A DNA stretch of 64,000 bases from Shewanella corallii (GCF_023349125.1 NZ_JAKIKT010000006.1:271042-335041); one strand, 5' to 3'; shown: positions 41,135 to 50,796, counted from the stretch's first letter. Translations and numbers: made by a program. Notes: generated by a model not told the origin, from the sequence alone.

Positions 41135-41154
41135 TCATTAGATTATTCTAATGA
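41135..41154. promoter_or_regulatory. 20-bp operator-like palindrome before the rhodanese gene
   Basis: TCATTAGA-TTAT-TCTAATGA is a perfect 8-bp inverted repeat centred about 60 bp upstream of the rhodanese start codon. It resembles operators of ArsR-type repressors, several of which (BigR/SqrR class) control rhodaneses in response to sulfide; that link is inferred. Confidence 0.5.
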
Positions 41155-41177
41155 CTTTGGGCGTGCAAGTCGGCAAC

Positions 41178-41204
41178 GAAAAAGGGGAGCTTGTGCTCCC
41201 CTTT
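41178..41204 (-). terminator. intrinsic terminator of the DUF3014 gene
   Basis: AAAGGGGAGC-ttgt-GCTCCCCTTT, with TTTTT continuing on the minus strand, sits just past the stop of the reverse-strand gene at 41222. Confidence 0.85.
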
Positions 41205-41221
41205 ACTCAAATTACTGACTG

Positions 41222-42094
41222 TTACTCAGCCAATTGCTGCTTCAGCTTTTTCAGCACGGCCTTAACCTTACGGCTGTTATCGGGTCCCATGCGGATCATC
41301 AATTTTTGGGCCGCAGGCAGAGCCTCCAGCTCAGGATCAACAAACTGATAGTTCACACTGATGGTGCTCAGTTCAATCGGGTCTTCTATCACGGGTGCCG
41401 CCAGCATTTCGTCGATCGCCTCTTCCACTCTTTCGTTGAATGACAGGTCCTGATAACCCAGTTCCGCGAAGGCTTCATCCAGCAAAGGCAAGAGCTTGTC
41501 ATAGGTTGTCGCCAGTTGCTCTTCATTCAGACTGGACAGGAAATCTGCATAGACATCATACCTGTGGTAGCTATCCGGATTCAGGTAGGTTTTGTCCGTG
41601 ATATCAGTAACAGTGAATGTTTGCGTCGGGCCTTTCAATGGACTGACTTTACGGGCCAGCTCCCCCTGGGCCAGGTTGTCCACAAACACTACAAACTGGC
41701 GCGCCATGTCCTGGGTAACCAGCAGTCGGCTGATATCCATGCCATCTGCCAGTTTCACAGTTTTTTCCTGAATATAAGTATCACTGTCATTCAGGGTTGG
41801 CAGCGGGTCGATCTCAGGCTCTGGAACCACTGTGGGTTGTGATGGCGTTTCAACAACCGGCTCTGGCTCAGGTTCAACGACAGGTTCAGTCACCGGCAAC
41901 GGCTCCGCCGGGGATGGCTCAGGCAATACAAGCTGCTCCGTCGGCAGTGCAGGTTCCGGAGTAGAGTCTTTACTGAAATAGAAATAGGCGCCGCCTGAGG
42001 CGATGAGCACAAGAATAATAGCGGCGATAGCAATACCATTGGTGCCAGAAGACTTTTCCTGAGACACCAATCTGTCTTCTTCATTGACTTGCAT
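41222..42094 (-). CDS. DUF3014 membrane-anchored protein
   Basis: 290 aa. A short cytoplasmic N-terminus, one membrane helix (IAIAAIILVLIASGGAYFYF, about 21-40), a Pro/Glu-rich periplasmic linker (about 45-95) and a C-terminal globular domain with DGMDISRLLVTQDMARQFVV and YHRYDVYADFLSSL, the DUF3014 signature. Function unknown; the PE-rich linker suggests it spans part of the periplasm. Confidence 0.85.
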   Translation of the reverse strand: MQVNEEDRLVSQEKSSGTNGIAIAAIILVLIASGGAYFYFSKDSTPEPALPTEQLVLPEPSPAEPLPVTEPVVEPEPEPVVETPSQPTVVPEPEIDPLPTLNDSDTYIQEKTVKLADGMDISRLLVTQDMARQFVVFVDNLAQGELARKVSPLKGPTQTFTVTDITDKTYLNPDSYHRYDVYADFLSSLNEEQLATTYDKLLPLLDEAFAELGYQDLSFNERVEEAIDEMLAAPVIEDPIELSTISVNYQFVDPELEALPAAQKLMIRMGPDNSRKVKAVLKKLKQQLAE

Positions 42095-42208
42095 GTTACT
42101 TCCTTAGCTGTCGTACCGGCGAGTCGCCAATACCTAAATTAAACTGACAACACGCAAACTGCGATGTTTCATTGTGCCAAAAATAGCTGCCCGTGAATAT
42201 GAGTCGGA

Positions 42209-44299
42209 TCAGGCTTGTACAAACTGTTCTCTGTCCCCCAGCCAGCGGTAAATAATGGCATCGACATTGTCGGGAGCCTGCTCCATCACATGCCGTGCCA
42301 GCTTCTGGACATGTGGAATCAGCGATTGATCCCGAACCAAATCAGCGATCTTCATATCGGCGATTCCTGTCTGCTTGGTTCCCAGTACTTCGCCCGGACC
42401 GCGAATCTCCAAATCTTGCTGGGCAATCACAAAGCCATCATTACTCTGTCGCAAGACTCCCAGTCGTTTGGTGGCCGTTTGGGACAGCGGGGGTTTGTAT
42501 AATAATACACAGTGACTGGCTACCGCGCCTCGACCTACCCGCCCTCTGAGCTGATGTAGTTGCGCCAGACCCAGACGTTCCGGATTTTCGATAATCATCA
42601 AACTGGCATTGGGAACATCAACCCCCACTTCAATGACAGTGGTAGCGACCAAAAGGTTCAATTTTCCGGATTTAAATTCATCCATGACAGACTGCTTTTC
42701 AGCGGCTTTCATACGGCCGTGGACAAGTCCAACCTTGAGTTCCGGCAGTGTCAGCTTCAGCTCTTCGGCGGTATCCTCTGCCGCCTGGCATTCCAGCACC
42801 TCAGACTCTTCAATCAGGGTACATACCCAGTAGGCCTGACGGTTATCGTTCAGGGCTGCCTGACGGACTCTTTCTATCACCTCCTGACGGCGTACATCTG
42901 AGATAGCGACAGTTGTCACCGGAGTTCTACCGGGAGGCAATTCGTCGATCACTGAGGTATCGAGGTCTGCATAGGCTGTCATTGCCAGGGTTCTGGGGAT
43001 GGGGGTTGCCGTCATGATTAGCTGATGAGGCTGGAACCCCTGACTGGCGCCTTTTTCCCTCAGGCCAAGACGTTGATGAACACCGAATCTGTGCTGCTCA
43101 TCGATAATGATCAGAGCCAGTTTATTGAAACTAACCTGCTCCTGAAAAATTGCGTGTGTGCCGACCACCATGGCAGCTTCGCCGGAGGCGATCTCTTCCT
43201 GAGCCTGGGTACGTGCTTTGCCTTTTAGCTTTCCGGCTAACCAACCTACTTTGATGCCCAGTGGTTGAAACCAGCTGTTGAAGTTGGCGGCGTGCTGTTC
43301 TGCCAGCAACTCAGTGGGCGCCATCATGGCGACCTGATAGCCACTTTCTATCGCCTGCAAGGCAGCCATGGCTGCGACCAGGGTTTTACCTGAACCTACA
43401 TCACCTTGTACCAGGCGCATCATGGGATGAGGCTTCTCAATGTCAGCGGTAATATCTTTCACTACCCTTTGCTGGGCATTGGTCGGCTTAAACGGCAGCT
43501 CTGCCAGGAAGGGATTTAGCAGTTGTCCGGTTGCCCGCAGTGGTACTGCTTTGTCCTGATTGCTGCGCTGTCTGAGTTTAAGCATGGACAGGTTGTGAGC
43601 CAGCAACTCCTCTTGCACCAGGCGTTGCTGAGCCGGGTGTTGTCCCTGTTCAAGGTCAAACTGCGAAATGCTGACTGGAGGTCTGTGAAGCAGACGGACA
43701 GCATCGGCCAGGGAAATGCCACCGGGTTGCAGTGCGGGCGGCAATAGCTCCTGAAGGTTATCTTCGGTCAGCATTGCCAGAGCCTGATCTGTCAGTTTTA
43801 TCCAGCCAGCCTGCTTAATGCCTTCTGTAGTGGGGTAAACCGGAGTCAGGGTGTCGTTCAAGGCCGGTGCGTCGCCCACCTGAATTAACTTGTACTCGGG
43901 GTGGATAATCTCAAGCTGGTGTTTACCGGCCCGGATTTCACCATAGGCTCTGATGGTCATGCCGTTTTGCATGCCATTGCGTTGCGCCATGGAGAAATTG
44001 AAAAACCTGAGTGTCATTGGGCCCGAGCTATCACGCACATTACAGGTGAGCATGCGCTTGCGGCCATTGATAATTTGAGTGGACAGAATTTCAGCTTCGA
44101 CCGTGGCGTAGGAGCCCGGCATCAGCTCTGCGATGGGGTAAATTCGAGTGCGGTCTTCGTAGCGCATCGGCAGGTGAAACAGCACATCCTGAACAGAGGT
44201 GATACCGAGTTTGGCCAATCGCTCGGCCATTTTGGCAGCGACACCTTTGAGTTCTGTGATAGGGATAAGATCCAGCCGCTGCAAGGCGTTAGCACTCAA
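42209..44299 (-). CDS. recG: ATP-dependent DNA helicase RecG
   Basis: 696 aa, full length. An N-terminal wedge/OB domain (LFHLPMRYEDRT near 42) recognises branched DNA; the SF2 helicase core follows: Walker A QGDVGSGKTLVA (about 295), DEQH box IIDEQHRFG (about 397), TATPIPRTLAMT, and motif VI QLRGRVGRG (about 590). RecG reverses stalled forks and remodels Holliday junctions and R-loops. In many gammaproteobacteria recG ends the spoT operon; here its upstream neighbour is a two-component system, about 50 bp away on the same strand. Confidence 0.98.
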   Translation of the reverse strand: MSANALQRLDLIPITELKGVAAKMAERLAKLGITSVQDVLFHLPMRYEDRTRIYPIAELMPGSYATVEAEILSTQIINGRKRMLTCNVRDSSGPMTLRFFNFSMAQRNGMQNGMTIRAYGEIRAGKHQLEIIHPEYKLIQVGDAPALNDTLTPVYPTTEGIKQAGWIKLTDQALAMLTEDNLQELLPPALQPGGISLADAVRLLHRPPVSISQFDLEQGQHPAQQRLVQEELLAHNLSMLKLRQRSNQDKAVPLRATGQLLNPFLAELPFKPTNAQQRVVKDITADIEKPHPMMRLVQGDVGSGKTLVAAMAALQAIESGYQVAMMAPTELLAEQHAANFNSWFQPLGIKVGWLAGKLKGKARTQAQEEIASGEAAMVVGTHAIFQEQVSFNKLALIIIDEQHRFGVHQRLGLREKGASQGFQPHQLIMTATPIPRTLAMTAYADLDTSVIDELPPGRTPVTTVAISDVRRQEVIERVRQAALNDNRQAYWVCTLIEESEVLECQAAEDTAEELKLTLPELKVGLVHGRMKAAEKQSVMDEFKSGKLNLLVATTVIEVGVDVPNASLMIIENPERLGLAQLHQLRGRVGRGAVASHCVLLYKPPLSQTATKRLGVLRQSNDGFVIAQQDLEIRGPGEVLGTKQTGIADMKIADLVRDQSLIPHVQKLARHVMEQAPDNVDAIIYRWLGDREQFVQA

Positions 44300-44350
44300 T
44301 TACTGTGAATTTATACATATACTATCAGAGACGCGCGCCAAGGCAATGAG

Positions 44351-44941
44351 CTATAACCATCCTTTTTGACGGGCGATACGGGCTGCGTCAATGCGATTGA
44401 CTGCGCTTAACTTGCTAATGGCTTCAGACAGATAGTTTCTGGCGGTGCCTTCGGCGATAAACAGAGTCGCGGCAATCTCCGCAGTGGTTTTGCCTTCTCC
44501 GGCGAGCCTGAGCGCTCTGCGTTCCTTATCGGATAGCGGATCCTGCTCTCCCACAGCCAGTAATGCGAGCTCAGGGTCTATTACTTTACGTCCTGCCATC
44601 ACCTGATTGATCGCTTTGATCAGCTCATCAGAAGGAGCGTCTTTTAACAGAAAGCCCGAAACGCCGGCTTCCAAAGCACGTTTGATATAGCCAGCGCGGC
44701 CAAAGGTCGTCAGGACAATAACTTTTATGTTGCTGCCTTTCAGCTGTTCCGCCAGTTCAATCCCTGTCAGACCCGGCATCTCGATATCTGTCAGCAATAG
44801 TTGATAGTCACTGGCTTCGAGCATGGCTTTAGCCTGGGAACCATCCTCAGCCTGGTCAATTTCATATTCCCCGGATAACGACAGCAGGGCGCACAGAGCC
44901 CCCCTGACCATAGCTTGATCTTCTGCCAACAATATCTTCAT
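44351..44941 (-). CDS. NarL/LuxR-family response regulator (DesR-like)
   Basis: 196 aa from the ATG at 44941 (MKILLAEDQAMVRGAL). Receiver domain with acidic EDQ at 8-10, phospho-Asp in LLLTDIEMPG (about 50) and Lys in FLLKDAPS (about 100). The C-terminal LuxR-type helix-turn-helix is LSDKERRALRLAGEGKTTAEIAATLFIAEGTARNYLSEAI-like (about 138-180). The start overlaps the kinase stop by 4 bp (ATGA), fixing the pair. The resemblance to B. subtilis DesR is in architecture only; the targets are unknown. Confidence 0.9.
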   Translation of the reverse strand: MKILLAEDQAMVRGALCALLSLSGEYEIDQAEDGSQAKAMLEASDYQLLLTDIEMPGLTGIELAEQLKGSNIKVIVLTTFGRAGYIKRALEAGVSGFLLKDAPSDELIKAINQVMAGRKVIDPELALLAVGEQDPLSDKERRALRLAGEGKTTAEIAATLFIAEGTARNYLSEAISKLSAVNRIDAARIARQKGWL

Positions 44942-46017
44942 CCTGGCTCTCCCGGTATCTGCACCATAAACTGACATCCCTGTTGTAGTTGATAGTTTAG
45001 CTTGCCACCAAGTGAGCTGAGGCGTTCACGAATACCAGCCAGACCATTACCTTCCTTTATCTGCTCACAGCGTCCATTGTCTAACACCTGGATCAACCAA
45101 TTAGTGCCATCAAATGAGAACTCAAAAGTACACCTGCTGGCGTGACTGTGGCGCAAAATATTATTGGTCAGTTCGGTCAGCACCATAATCAGCTCTTTTT
45201 CGGCCTGAGGGGCTAATTGTGGTAGCTCTCCTTCGATGATGACCTGTAATCCTTTGTCTCTCAGCGTCTGGGCCAAATCTGCCAGGTGGTGGGTCAGTCC
45301 TTTGTGCTTGTAATCTGCCACAGTTTGGCGGATTTGCGTCAAGCTTTCTCTGGAGATCTGTTGCAGCTCGACCAGCTGCTGACGGCAGTCATCCTGTTTG
45401 CTGGCATCCAGCAGGCGTTGGGCCAGTTCAGCCTTCAACGCGATGGAAGACAGGTTGTGGCCCATAAGATCGTGAAGATCCCGGGCGATCCTTTCCCGTT
45501 CCACCATAGTTGCCAGCATAGATATCTCCTGTTCACTCTGCCTAAGGGCAAAGCGGGCTCGCTGACGTTTCTGTTCTGCCATGCCAAACAGGCTGATAGC
45601 GGTTACCAGACCCACTCCCCAGGTCATAAAGTAAAACACGGGGTAGCCGCTAAGCTGTGCCAGCGCGGCCATTAACACGCAGATGCTGATTATTGAGAAA
45701 AACCAGATGGTGCGTGTGTAAAAGAAGCCGATAAAGAAACCGGCGAATACATACATTGACAATGAGCCAGAGTTCAGCGGCATCATCAGGCTGGCAATTA
45801 TTACGATACCGACAATGGGTTTCCAGGCCTGATATTGAACCGTGCGATAGGCGTGAAAATAGCACCAAAGAAAAGGCGGTACTGCCATCAGCACAACAAC
45901 AATCTGCCACAAGGGATAATCATTGGTGAACAAGGGAATAAAGTAGAACACCAGATTGACCAGGTAGACCCAGCCAAGACGATATTCAAGTTTTAGCAGG
46001 GGATCTGAATTTGTCAT
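44938..46017 (-). CDS. HisKA_3 membrane sensor kinase (DesK-like)
   Basis: 359 aa from the ATG at 46017 (MTNSDPLLKLEYRLGWVYLV), with AGGA upstream; the frame is open further but overlaps a terminator. Four to six membrane helices (about 15-145) with little outside them, then the HisKA_3 dimerisation/phosphorylation helix RDLHDLMGHNLSSIALKAE (about 190) and a HATPase with TNNILRHSHAS and GNGLAGIRERL. DesK-type kinases sense membrane thickness or fluidity through their helices. Forms an operon with its regulator; a terminator separates it from the TPR gene upstream. Confidence 0.9.
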   Translation of the reverse strand: MTNSDPLLKLEYRLGWVYLVNLVFYFIPLFTNDYPLWQIVVVLMAVPPFLWCYFHAYRTVQYQAWKPIVGIVIIASLMMPLNSGSLSMYVFAGFFIGFFYTRTIWFFSIISICVLMAALAQLSGYPVFYFMTWGVGLVTAISLFGMAEQKRQRARFALRQSEQEISMLATMVERERIARDLHDLMGHNLSSIALKAELAQRLLDASKQDDCRQQLVELQQISRESLTQIRQTVADYKHKGLTHHLADLAQTLRDKGLQVIIEGELPQLAPQAEKELIMVLTELTNNILRHSHASRCTFEFSFDGTNWLIQVLDNGRCEQIKEGNGLAGIRERLSSLGGKLNYQLQQGCQFMVQIPGEPG

Positions 46018-46052
46018 CTCGATTTTCCTGTTGTCGTGCCAGCTTGCTATTG

Positions 46053-46079
46053 CAAAAAAGCGGGGATTTTCACCCCGCC
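46053..46079 (-). terminator. intrinsic terminator between TPR gene and sensor kinase
   Basis: On the minus strand GCGGGG-tgaaaat-CCCCGC is followed by TTTTTT. It lies after the TPR gene stop (46094) and before the kinase start (46017), so kinase expression depends on read-through or a separate promoter. Confidence 0.8.
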
Positions 46080-46093
46080 TACTTTCCATACTA

Positions 46094-46759
46094 CTATCTC
46101 GCAGCCTGAGTCAGCAGAAATTTTGCCCAGCCATAGTCAGGGTTGGTTTCCAACGCTTGCTGCCAATCATCGAGTGCTCCCTGTTGATCGCCGAGTTGCT
46201 GCTTAGCCAGACCTCGCCAGGTATAGGCTTCTGCATGCCCCCAGCAGATGTCGGTGCAAGGCTGTTGATAAGATGCGATCGCCTGATTGCTGAATTCAAT
46301 GGCATTGCCAGGGCCGCCTCCAAAAATGGCCGGAGTGTTATAGGCGCTGATCGCCCTGACCAGCAATACTCTTGGATTGCCCGGTTCGATGTCTGCGGCA
46401 TCATCCAATGTTGAACCGGCTTTGGGTCCAAGAGTCATGCCTTTGAGCGGATTCATGCCGATTTGCATGCCGTATACAGCCGCTAAAAGAGCCTTGGATT
46501 CAGCATCTTCAGCAGGCTTCAATATATCTACTGCCTGCTCCAGGGCTGCATTGGCTTTATCTGAATCTGCTTTCAGGTTGGCGCTGATGGCCAGTCGATA
46601 ATCCGCGTAGGCCTTGGTGTAGCCTGAAGCTTGCTGGCTCAGTTGTTCCAGTGCCGGTACATCCATCTGGTTGGCTGCTGAATCAATAGACTCAATAGTG
46701 GTTGCGAAACTCATTGGGCTGAACAGGCTGATTGCTGTGATAAGTGTCAGTGATTTCAT
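46094..46759 (-). CDS. periplasmic TPR-repeat protein
   Basis: 221 aa from the ATG at 46759 with AGGAGAG upstream. The signal peptide is MKSLTLITAISLFSPMSFA. The mature part is alpha-helical with TPR-like repeats, clearest at the C-terminus (AEAYTWRGLAKQQLGDQQGALDDWQQALETNP). Two cysteines (QPCTDICWGH) may pair. Protein-protein interaction is likely; the partner is unknown. It precedes the DesKR-like system on the same strand, a pairing that may be regulatory. Confidence 0.82.
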   Translation of the reverse strand: MKSLTLITAISLFSPMSFATTIESIDSAANQMDVPALEQLSQQASGYTKAYADYRLAISANLKADSDKANAALEQAVDILKPAEDAESKALLAAVYGMQIGMNPLKGMTLGPKAGSTLDDAADIEPGNPRVLLVRAISAYNTPAIFGGGPGNAIEFSNQAIASYQQPCTDICWGHAEAYTWRGLAKQQLGDQQGALDDWQQALETNPDYGWAKFLLTQAAR

Positions 46760-46921
46760 GGAACTCTCCTTGCTATTTGAATTGACAGGGACAGTATCTG
46801 AATTGCTCGCAAGAAAGAGCAGGGACAAAGGTCATGAATAGCAGATGACAAATGTCACCTTTGTAGCAGGTATAGAAATGGAGACGGGCGCAGTGGCGCC
46901 CGTCTGATATCACTTCACAGC

Positions 46922-47854
46922 TTAAGCTGCATTGATAACAAGGTAGCTGATATAGGCAAGGTAGGCCGCCAGTAAAACGCCACCCTCACGACGGCCGATG
47001 CGCAGGCCAGTCCAGGCAAATGGCAGGAGTACCACAGCCAGTGCCAACATGACTGCAAAGTCAAAGCTTTGCAATCCGGCTGAAGACACGGGTTGGATCA
47101 GGCTGGTAATCCCCAGAATGGCGAGAATGTTGAACAGGTTAGAGCCAACTACGTTGCCGATAGCGATATCACTCTCACCTTTGAGTGCAGCGACCACTGA
47201 GGTGACCAGCTCAGGCATACTGGTACCGATAGCCACAATCGTCAGGCCGATAACCACTTCACTGACGCCGAAGGCCTTGGCCAAATCAACCGCACCATCA
47301 ACAAACAGGATGCCACCGCCGACCAACATGCAGATGCCCACAACAATGAGCACGGTCGAAAGCAGGGGATTTTGAGGTGTGGTATCTACATCGATCTCTT
47401 CATCGCTGTTTTTGGAACTGATATAGCTGAATACCAGGTAGCTGATGAGGGCAATCACCAAAATCAGACCGTCAACAAAGCTCAGTTCGCCGTCAAACAG
47501 CATAAACCAGAACAGCACGCTGGCTGCGATCATCAGAGGGATGTCGCGTTTGACCATTTGTGACTGAACCTTGATTGGTCGGATAAGCGCAGTCAGCGCC
47601 AGGATAAGGCCAATGTTAGCAATGTTGGAGCCAATGACATTACCCAGGGCAATGCCAGAATTGCCCGCCAGGGCAGACTTAAGGCTTACTGCCAGTTCAG
47701 GGGCACTGGTGCCGAAAGCGACTATGGTCAGACCGATAACCAGGGGGGCAATGCCCAGACGCAGAGCCACAGCGCTGGCTCCACGAACCAGAGCTTCAGC
47801 ACCGAACGTCAGGATCAAAAATCCGCCGACTATCGCAAGTATTGTCATCATCAT
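46922..47854 (-). CDS. calcium/sodium:proton antiporter of the CaCA family (YrbG-like)
   Basis: 310 aa, start at one of three consecutive Met codons (47854 first). About ten membrane helices. Both alpha-repeats of the CaCA superfamily are intact: GTSAPELAVSLKSAL with GNVIGSNIANIGL (about 48-82), and GTSMPELVTSVVAAL with GNVVGSNLFNIL (about 208-242). The acidic Glu residues of each repeat (SAPE, SMPE) bind the cation. A cytoplasmic acidic loop (KNSDEEIDVDTTP) separates the halves. E. coli YrbG is the closest named relative. Confidence 0.92.
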   Translation of the reverse strand: MMMTILAIVGGFLILTFGAEALVRGASAVALRLGIAPLVIGLTIVAFGTSAPELAVSLKSALAGNSGIALGNVIGSNIANIGLILALTALIRPIKVQSQMVKRDIPLMIAASVLFWFMLFDGELSFVDGLILVIALISYLVFSYISSKNSDEEIDVDTTPQNPLLSTVLIVVGICMLVGGGILFVDGAVDLAKAFGVSEVVIGLTIVAIGTSMPELVTSVVAALKGESDIAIGNVVGSNLFNILAILGITSLIQPVSSAGLQSFDFAVMLALAVVLLPFAWTGLRIGRREGGVLLAAYLAYISYLVINAA

Positions 47855-47887
47855 GATTGGGGTTCACTCAATTGGATTGGGTATAAG

Positions 47888-47924
47888 ACAGCAGCCCCGA
47901 CACTTGGTCGGGGCTGCTGTTTGG
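47888..47924. terminator. hairpin terminator after mrcA
   Basis: A perfect 14-bp stem, ACAGCAGCCCCGAC/GTCGGGGCTGCTGT, with a 5-base loop lies 8 bp beyond the mrcA stop. T-runs are short on both strands. Confidence 0.7.
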
Positions 47925-47931
47925 AGATCTG

Positions 47932-50499
47932 TTATTGAAACAGGTCGTCTGATACCGGGGTATCGTCAAACAGCTCATTATTGGGCTGCGCCTCAGTGGC
48001 GTACTCTTTGGGTTGAGTACCATCAACGAAGTACTCAAACCTGGTGGTGTAATCTGTCTTATGGGTCAGTTTGCCTGTATCCCTGTCGATTCTCACTGAA
48101 ATGATGCCCTCTGGTGGCATTCCGGGTTTTTCCGGGGTACCGGCCAATGCATCACGCATAAACTCATTCCAGCCCGGGCCAGCAGTTTTAGCGCCCGATT
48201 CTGCACCTGAGATCTGGTCTTTTGGACCATTCTCACGCCAGGTTGTGCGGCCAAGTTCGCGGCCATGGTCGTCGAAGCCTACCCAAACCGTGGTGACCAG
48301 ATCCGGTGAGAAACCACTGAACCAGGTATCGCGGGATTCGTTGGTGGTACCTGTCTTACCCGCGATATCATGGCGTTTAACCACGCGCGCGGCGCGCCAG
48401 GCTGTACCATTCCAACCTGTGCCTTTGCTCCAGTTACCACCACCCCAGATAACACTCTTGAGGGTATCAGTTATCAGGAAGGCATCCTGCTCTGAAACAA
48501 CCTGCCTTGCATGGCGATTCTCTGGCACTTCACATGGGGACAGAGGCGCAGAGTCCTGCTCAAGCTGCTGAAGTTCCGTCTCGTGAGTCGCTGCAATCAC
48601 AGCTTCTCCTGCGTCTTTGGCTGCATCCGCCAAAAGAGATGTTTCATCGGTTTTCTCTACCGGTTTGCATGCCAGCGTCGGATTGGCTTTCTCAATCACA
48701 TCGCCCTCGGCATTCTGGATCCGCTCAATATAGTAAGGTTCAACCAGGTAACCACCATTGGCGAAAACACCGAAAGCAGCAACTACCTGCATTGGCGTAA
48801 CAGAAGCTGAACCCAGGGCGATGGATTCGTTGCGGGGCAGATCAGCCGGGTCAAACCCAAAGTCAACCAGCTTACGGATCGTGTTATCCAGCCCCACATG
48901 ACGCATGGCACGAACTGACATTACGTTGATGGATTGAGCCAACCCCATACGCAGACGGGTTGGGCCACCGTAGACGTTTGGTGAGTTCTTTGGTCTCCAG
49001 GCGATCCCCTGACTGATATCCGGTTCGTTGATTGGCGCATTGTTGATCAGGGTCGCCAATGTGTAGTCTTTCTCCAGTGCAGCGGCATAGATAAAAGGCT
49101 TAATATTGGAGCCCAGCTGACGTTTGGCCTGAGTGACACGGTTGTACTGACTTTGGGTGAAACTGAAGCCACCCACCAGGGTGCGGATAGCACCATCGTC
49201 CGGGTTCAGAGATACCACGGCACTGGATACCTCCGGAACCTGAGCAAGCTGCCACTCTTTGCCATTATTGCGAACCCAGACACGCTCACCTACTTTCAGG
49301 ATTTGCGCTGCGGTTTTAGGCAAAGGCCCCTGTTTTTTGTCATTGATATAGCTGCGGGCCCACTTGAGACCATCCCAATTCAGGGTATGAAGCTCGCCAT
49401 TTGCCATTAGTACCTGAGCCGTTTGCTCTTCAAGGTTAACGACCGCTGCGGGTTCAAGCTCATTGATTGAAGCAACTTTGCCAAGTTCAGCCTGAATCTG
49501 TTCATCAGCGGGTTTGCTATCTGTCCATAGTACTGCGGCCGGGCCACGGTAACCATGGCGCTCATCATAGGCGTAGACATTGTTTCTCAATGCTTTTTGC
49601 GCCATTTGCTGCAGCTTTGAATCTATCGTGGTGTAGACATCGTAACCGCCAGTGTAGGCTTCCTCTTCACCATACTTCTGCACCATATAGTCACGTACCA
49701 TTTCCGAGATATAAGGTGCATAAAGGTCGATCTCGGCGCCATGGTAACGGGCGGTAACCGGAGCATTTACGGCTTCCTGATATTCGGCTTGGGTGATAAA
49801 GCCCACTTCCTGCATACGTCCCAACACTACATTACGGCGGTTTTCACCACGGGTTGGAGAGGAGATAGGGTTCATAGATGAGGGAGCTTTTGGCAAACCG
49901 GCAAGCATAGCCTGCTGTGCCAGCGTCAGCTCTTTCAGGGTCTTACCATAATACACCTGAGCCGCGGCGCCAAAACCGTAGGCCCGCTGACCGAGATAGA
50001 TGCGGTTGATATACAGTTCAAGAATTTCATCCTTGGACAACAGCTGCTCTATATGGATAGCAATAAAGATCTCTTTGATCTTACGGATATAGGTTTTGTC
50101 ACGGGTAAGGAAGAAGTTTCTGGCAACCTGCATGGTAATGGTACTTGCGCCCTGACGTTTCTGGCCTGTTGTCGCCAAAACAAAGGCAGCCCGCATAATG
50201 CCTATGGGGTCGATACCATGGTGTTCGTAGAATCTGGCGTCTTCTGTGGCAAGAATCGCCTGAATTAGTGGCTTGGGCACCTCATCAAGAGATACCGGGA
50301 TACGGCGCTTTTCACCAAATTGGGAAATCAGCAGACCGTCCTGACTGAAAACACGCAGAGGTGTTTGCAGTTTTACTGTCTTCAGTGTAGCGACATTTGG
50401 CAAATCCGGTTTTACATACAGATATGCAGCCAGAATTGCCCCAATACCTAATATGGCCAGGCTAAAGAAAGCAATTAAGGCACGTTTTATCCACTTCAC
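47932..50499 (-). CDS. mrcA: penicillin-binding protein 1A (bifunctional transglycosylase/transpeptidase)
   Basis: 855 aa. A membrane anchor (about 8-28), a GT51 transglycosylase domain with catalytic Glu in LATEDARFYEHHGID (about 87) and GASTITMQVARN, and a transpeptidase domain with SxxK in RQLGSNIKPFIYAA (about 460), SxN in LAQSINVMSVRAM and KTGTT near the C-terminus. The OB-like insert (about 310-430) is typical of PBP1A. It polymerises and cross-links peptidoglycan. Divergent from pilM across 297 bp, the standard gammaproteobacterial order (mrcA next to pilMNOPQ). Confidence 0.97.
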   Translation of the reverse strand: MKWIKRALIAFFSLAILGIGAILAAYLYVKPDLPNVATLKTVKLQTPLRVFSQDGLLISQFGEKRRIPVSLDEVPKPLIQAILATEDARFYEHHGIDPIGIMRAAFVLATTGQKRQGASTITMQVARNFFLTRDKTYIRKIKEIFIAIHIEQLLSKDEILELYINRIYLGQRAYGFGAAAQVYYGKTLKELTLAQQAMLAGLPKAPSSMNPISSPTRGENRRNVVLGRMQEVGFITQAEYQEAVNAPVTARYHGAEIDLYAPYISEMVRDYMVQKYGEEEAYTGGYDVYTTIDSKLQQMAQKALRNNVYAYDERHGYRGPAAVLWTDSKPADEQIQAELGKVASINELEPAAVVNLEEQTAQVLMANGELHTLNWDGLKWARSYINDKKQGPLPKTAAQILKVGERVWVRNNGKEWQLAQVPEVSSAVVSLNPDDGAIRTLVGGFSFTQSQYNRVTQAKRQLGSNIKPFIYAAALEKDYTLATLINNAPINEPDISQGIAWRPKNSPNVYGGPTRLRMGLAQSINVMSVRAMRHVGLDNTIRKLVDFGFDPADLPRNESIALGSASVTPMQVVAAFGVFANGGYLVEPYYIERIQNAEGDVIEKANPTLACKPVEKTDETSLLADAAKDAGEAVIAATHETELQQLEQDSAPLSPCEVPENRHARQVVSEQDAFLITDTLKSVIWGGGNWSKGTGWNGTAWRAARVVKRHDIAGKTGTTNESRDTWFSGFSPDLVTTVWVGFDDHGRELGRTTWRENGPKDQISGAESGAKTAGPGWNEFMRDALAGTPEKPGMPPEGIISVRIDRDTGKLTHKTDYTTRFEYFVDGTQPKEYATEAQPNNELFDDTPVSDDLFQ

Positions 50500-50796
50500 T
50501 GAATTATCCCGTTGCGAATTTTAAAGCCAGTAATTATATCGACCACCTGTGTATGGGTGAAGCAAAATAGCCCAAGTTGCACCTTATTAACGATTTATCT
50601 ATATAAAGTAGAGGCTTACTGGCAAAATTAAGGTAAATGAGAAGGCAATGATTGTTTTTGCTCGTGTAGGAATAATTTTGCGGCTTTCATCGCTAAGTAA
50701 AGCTGGTAACATTTGGGACAAATGGTTATAACCTATGATAAATGTGCTACGCTAGCAAAGCTGGGTAACTAAAAATAACAGATTTGGCAAAGGACT
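50500..50796. promoter_or_regulatory. divergent mrcA/pilM promoter region
   Basis: 297 bp of AT-rich DNA separates the two divergent starts. It must hold both promoters, but no element stands out beyond the pilM Shine-Dalgarno AAAGGA at 50790-50795. Confidence 0.4.
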
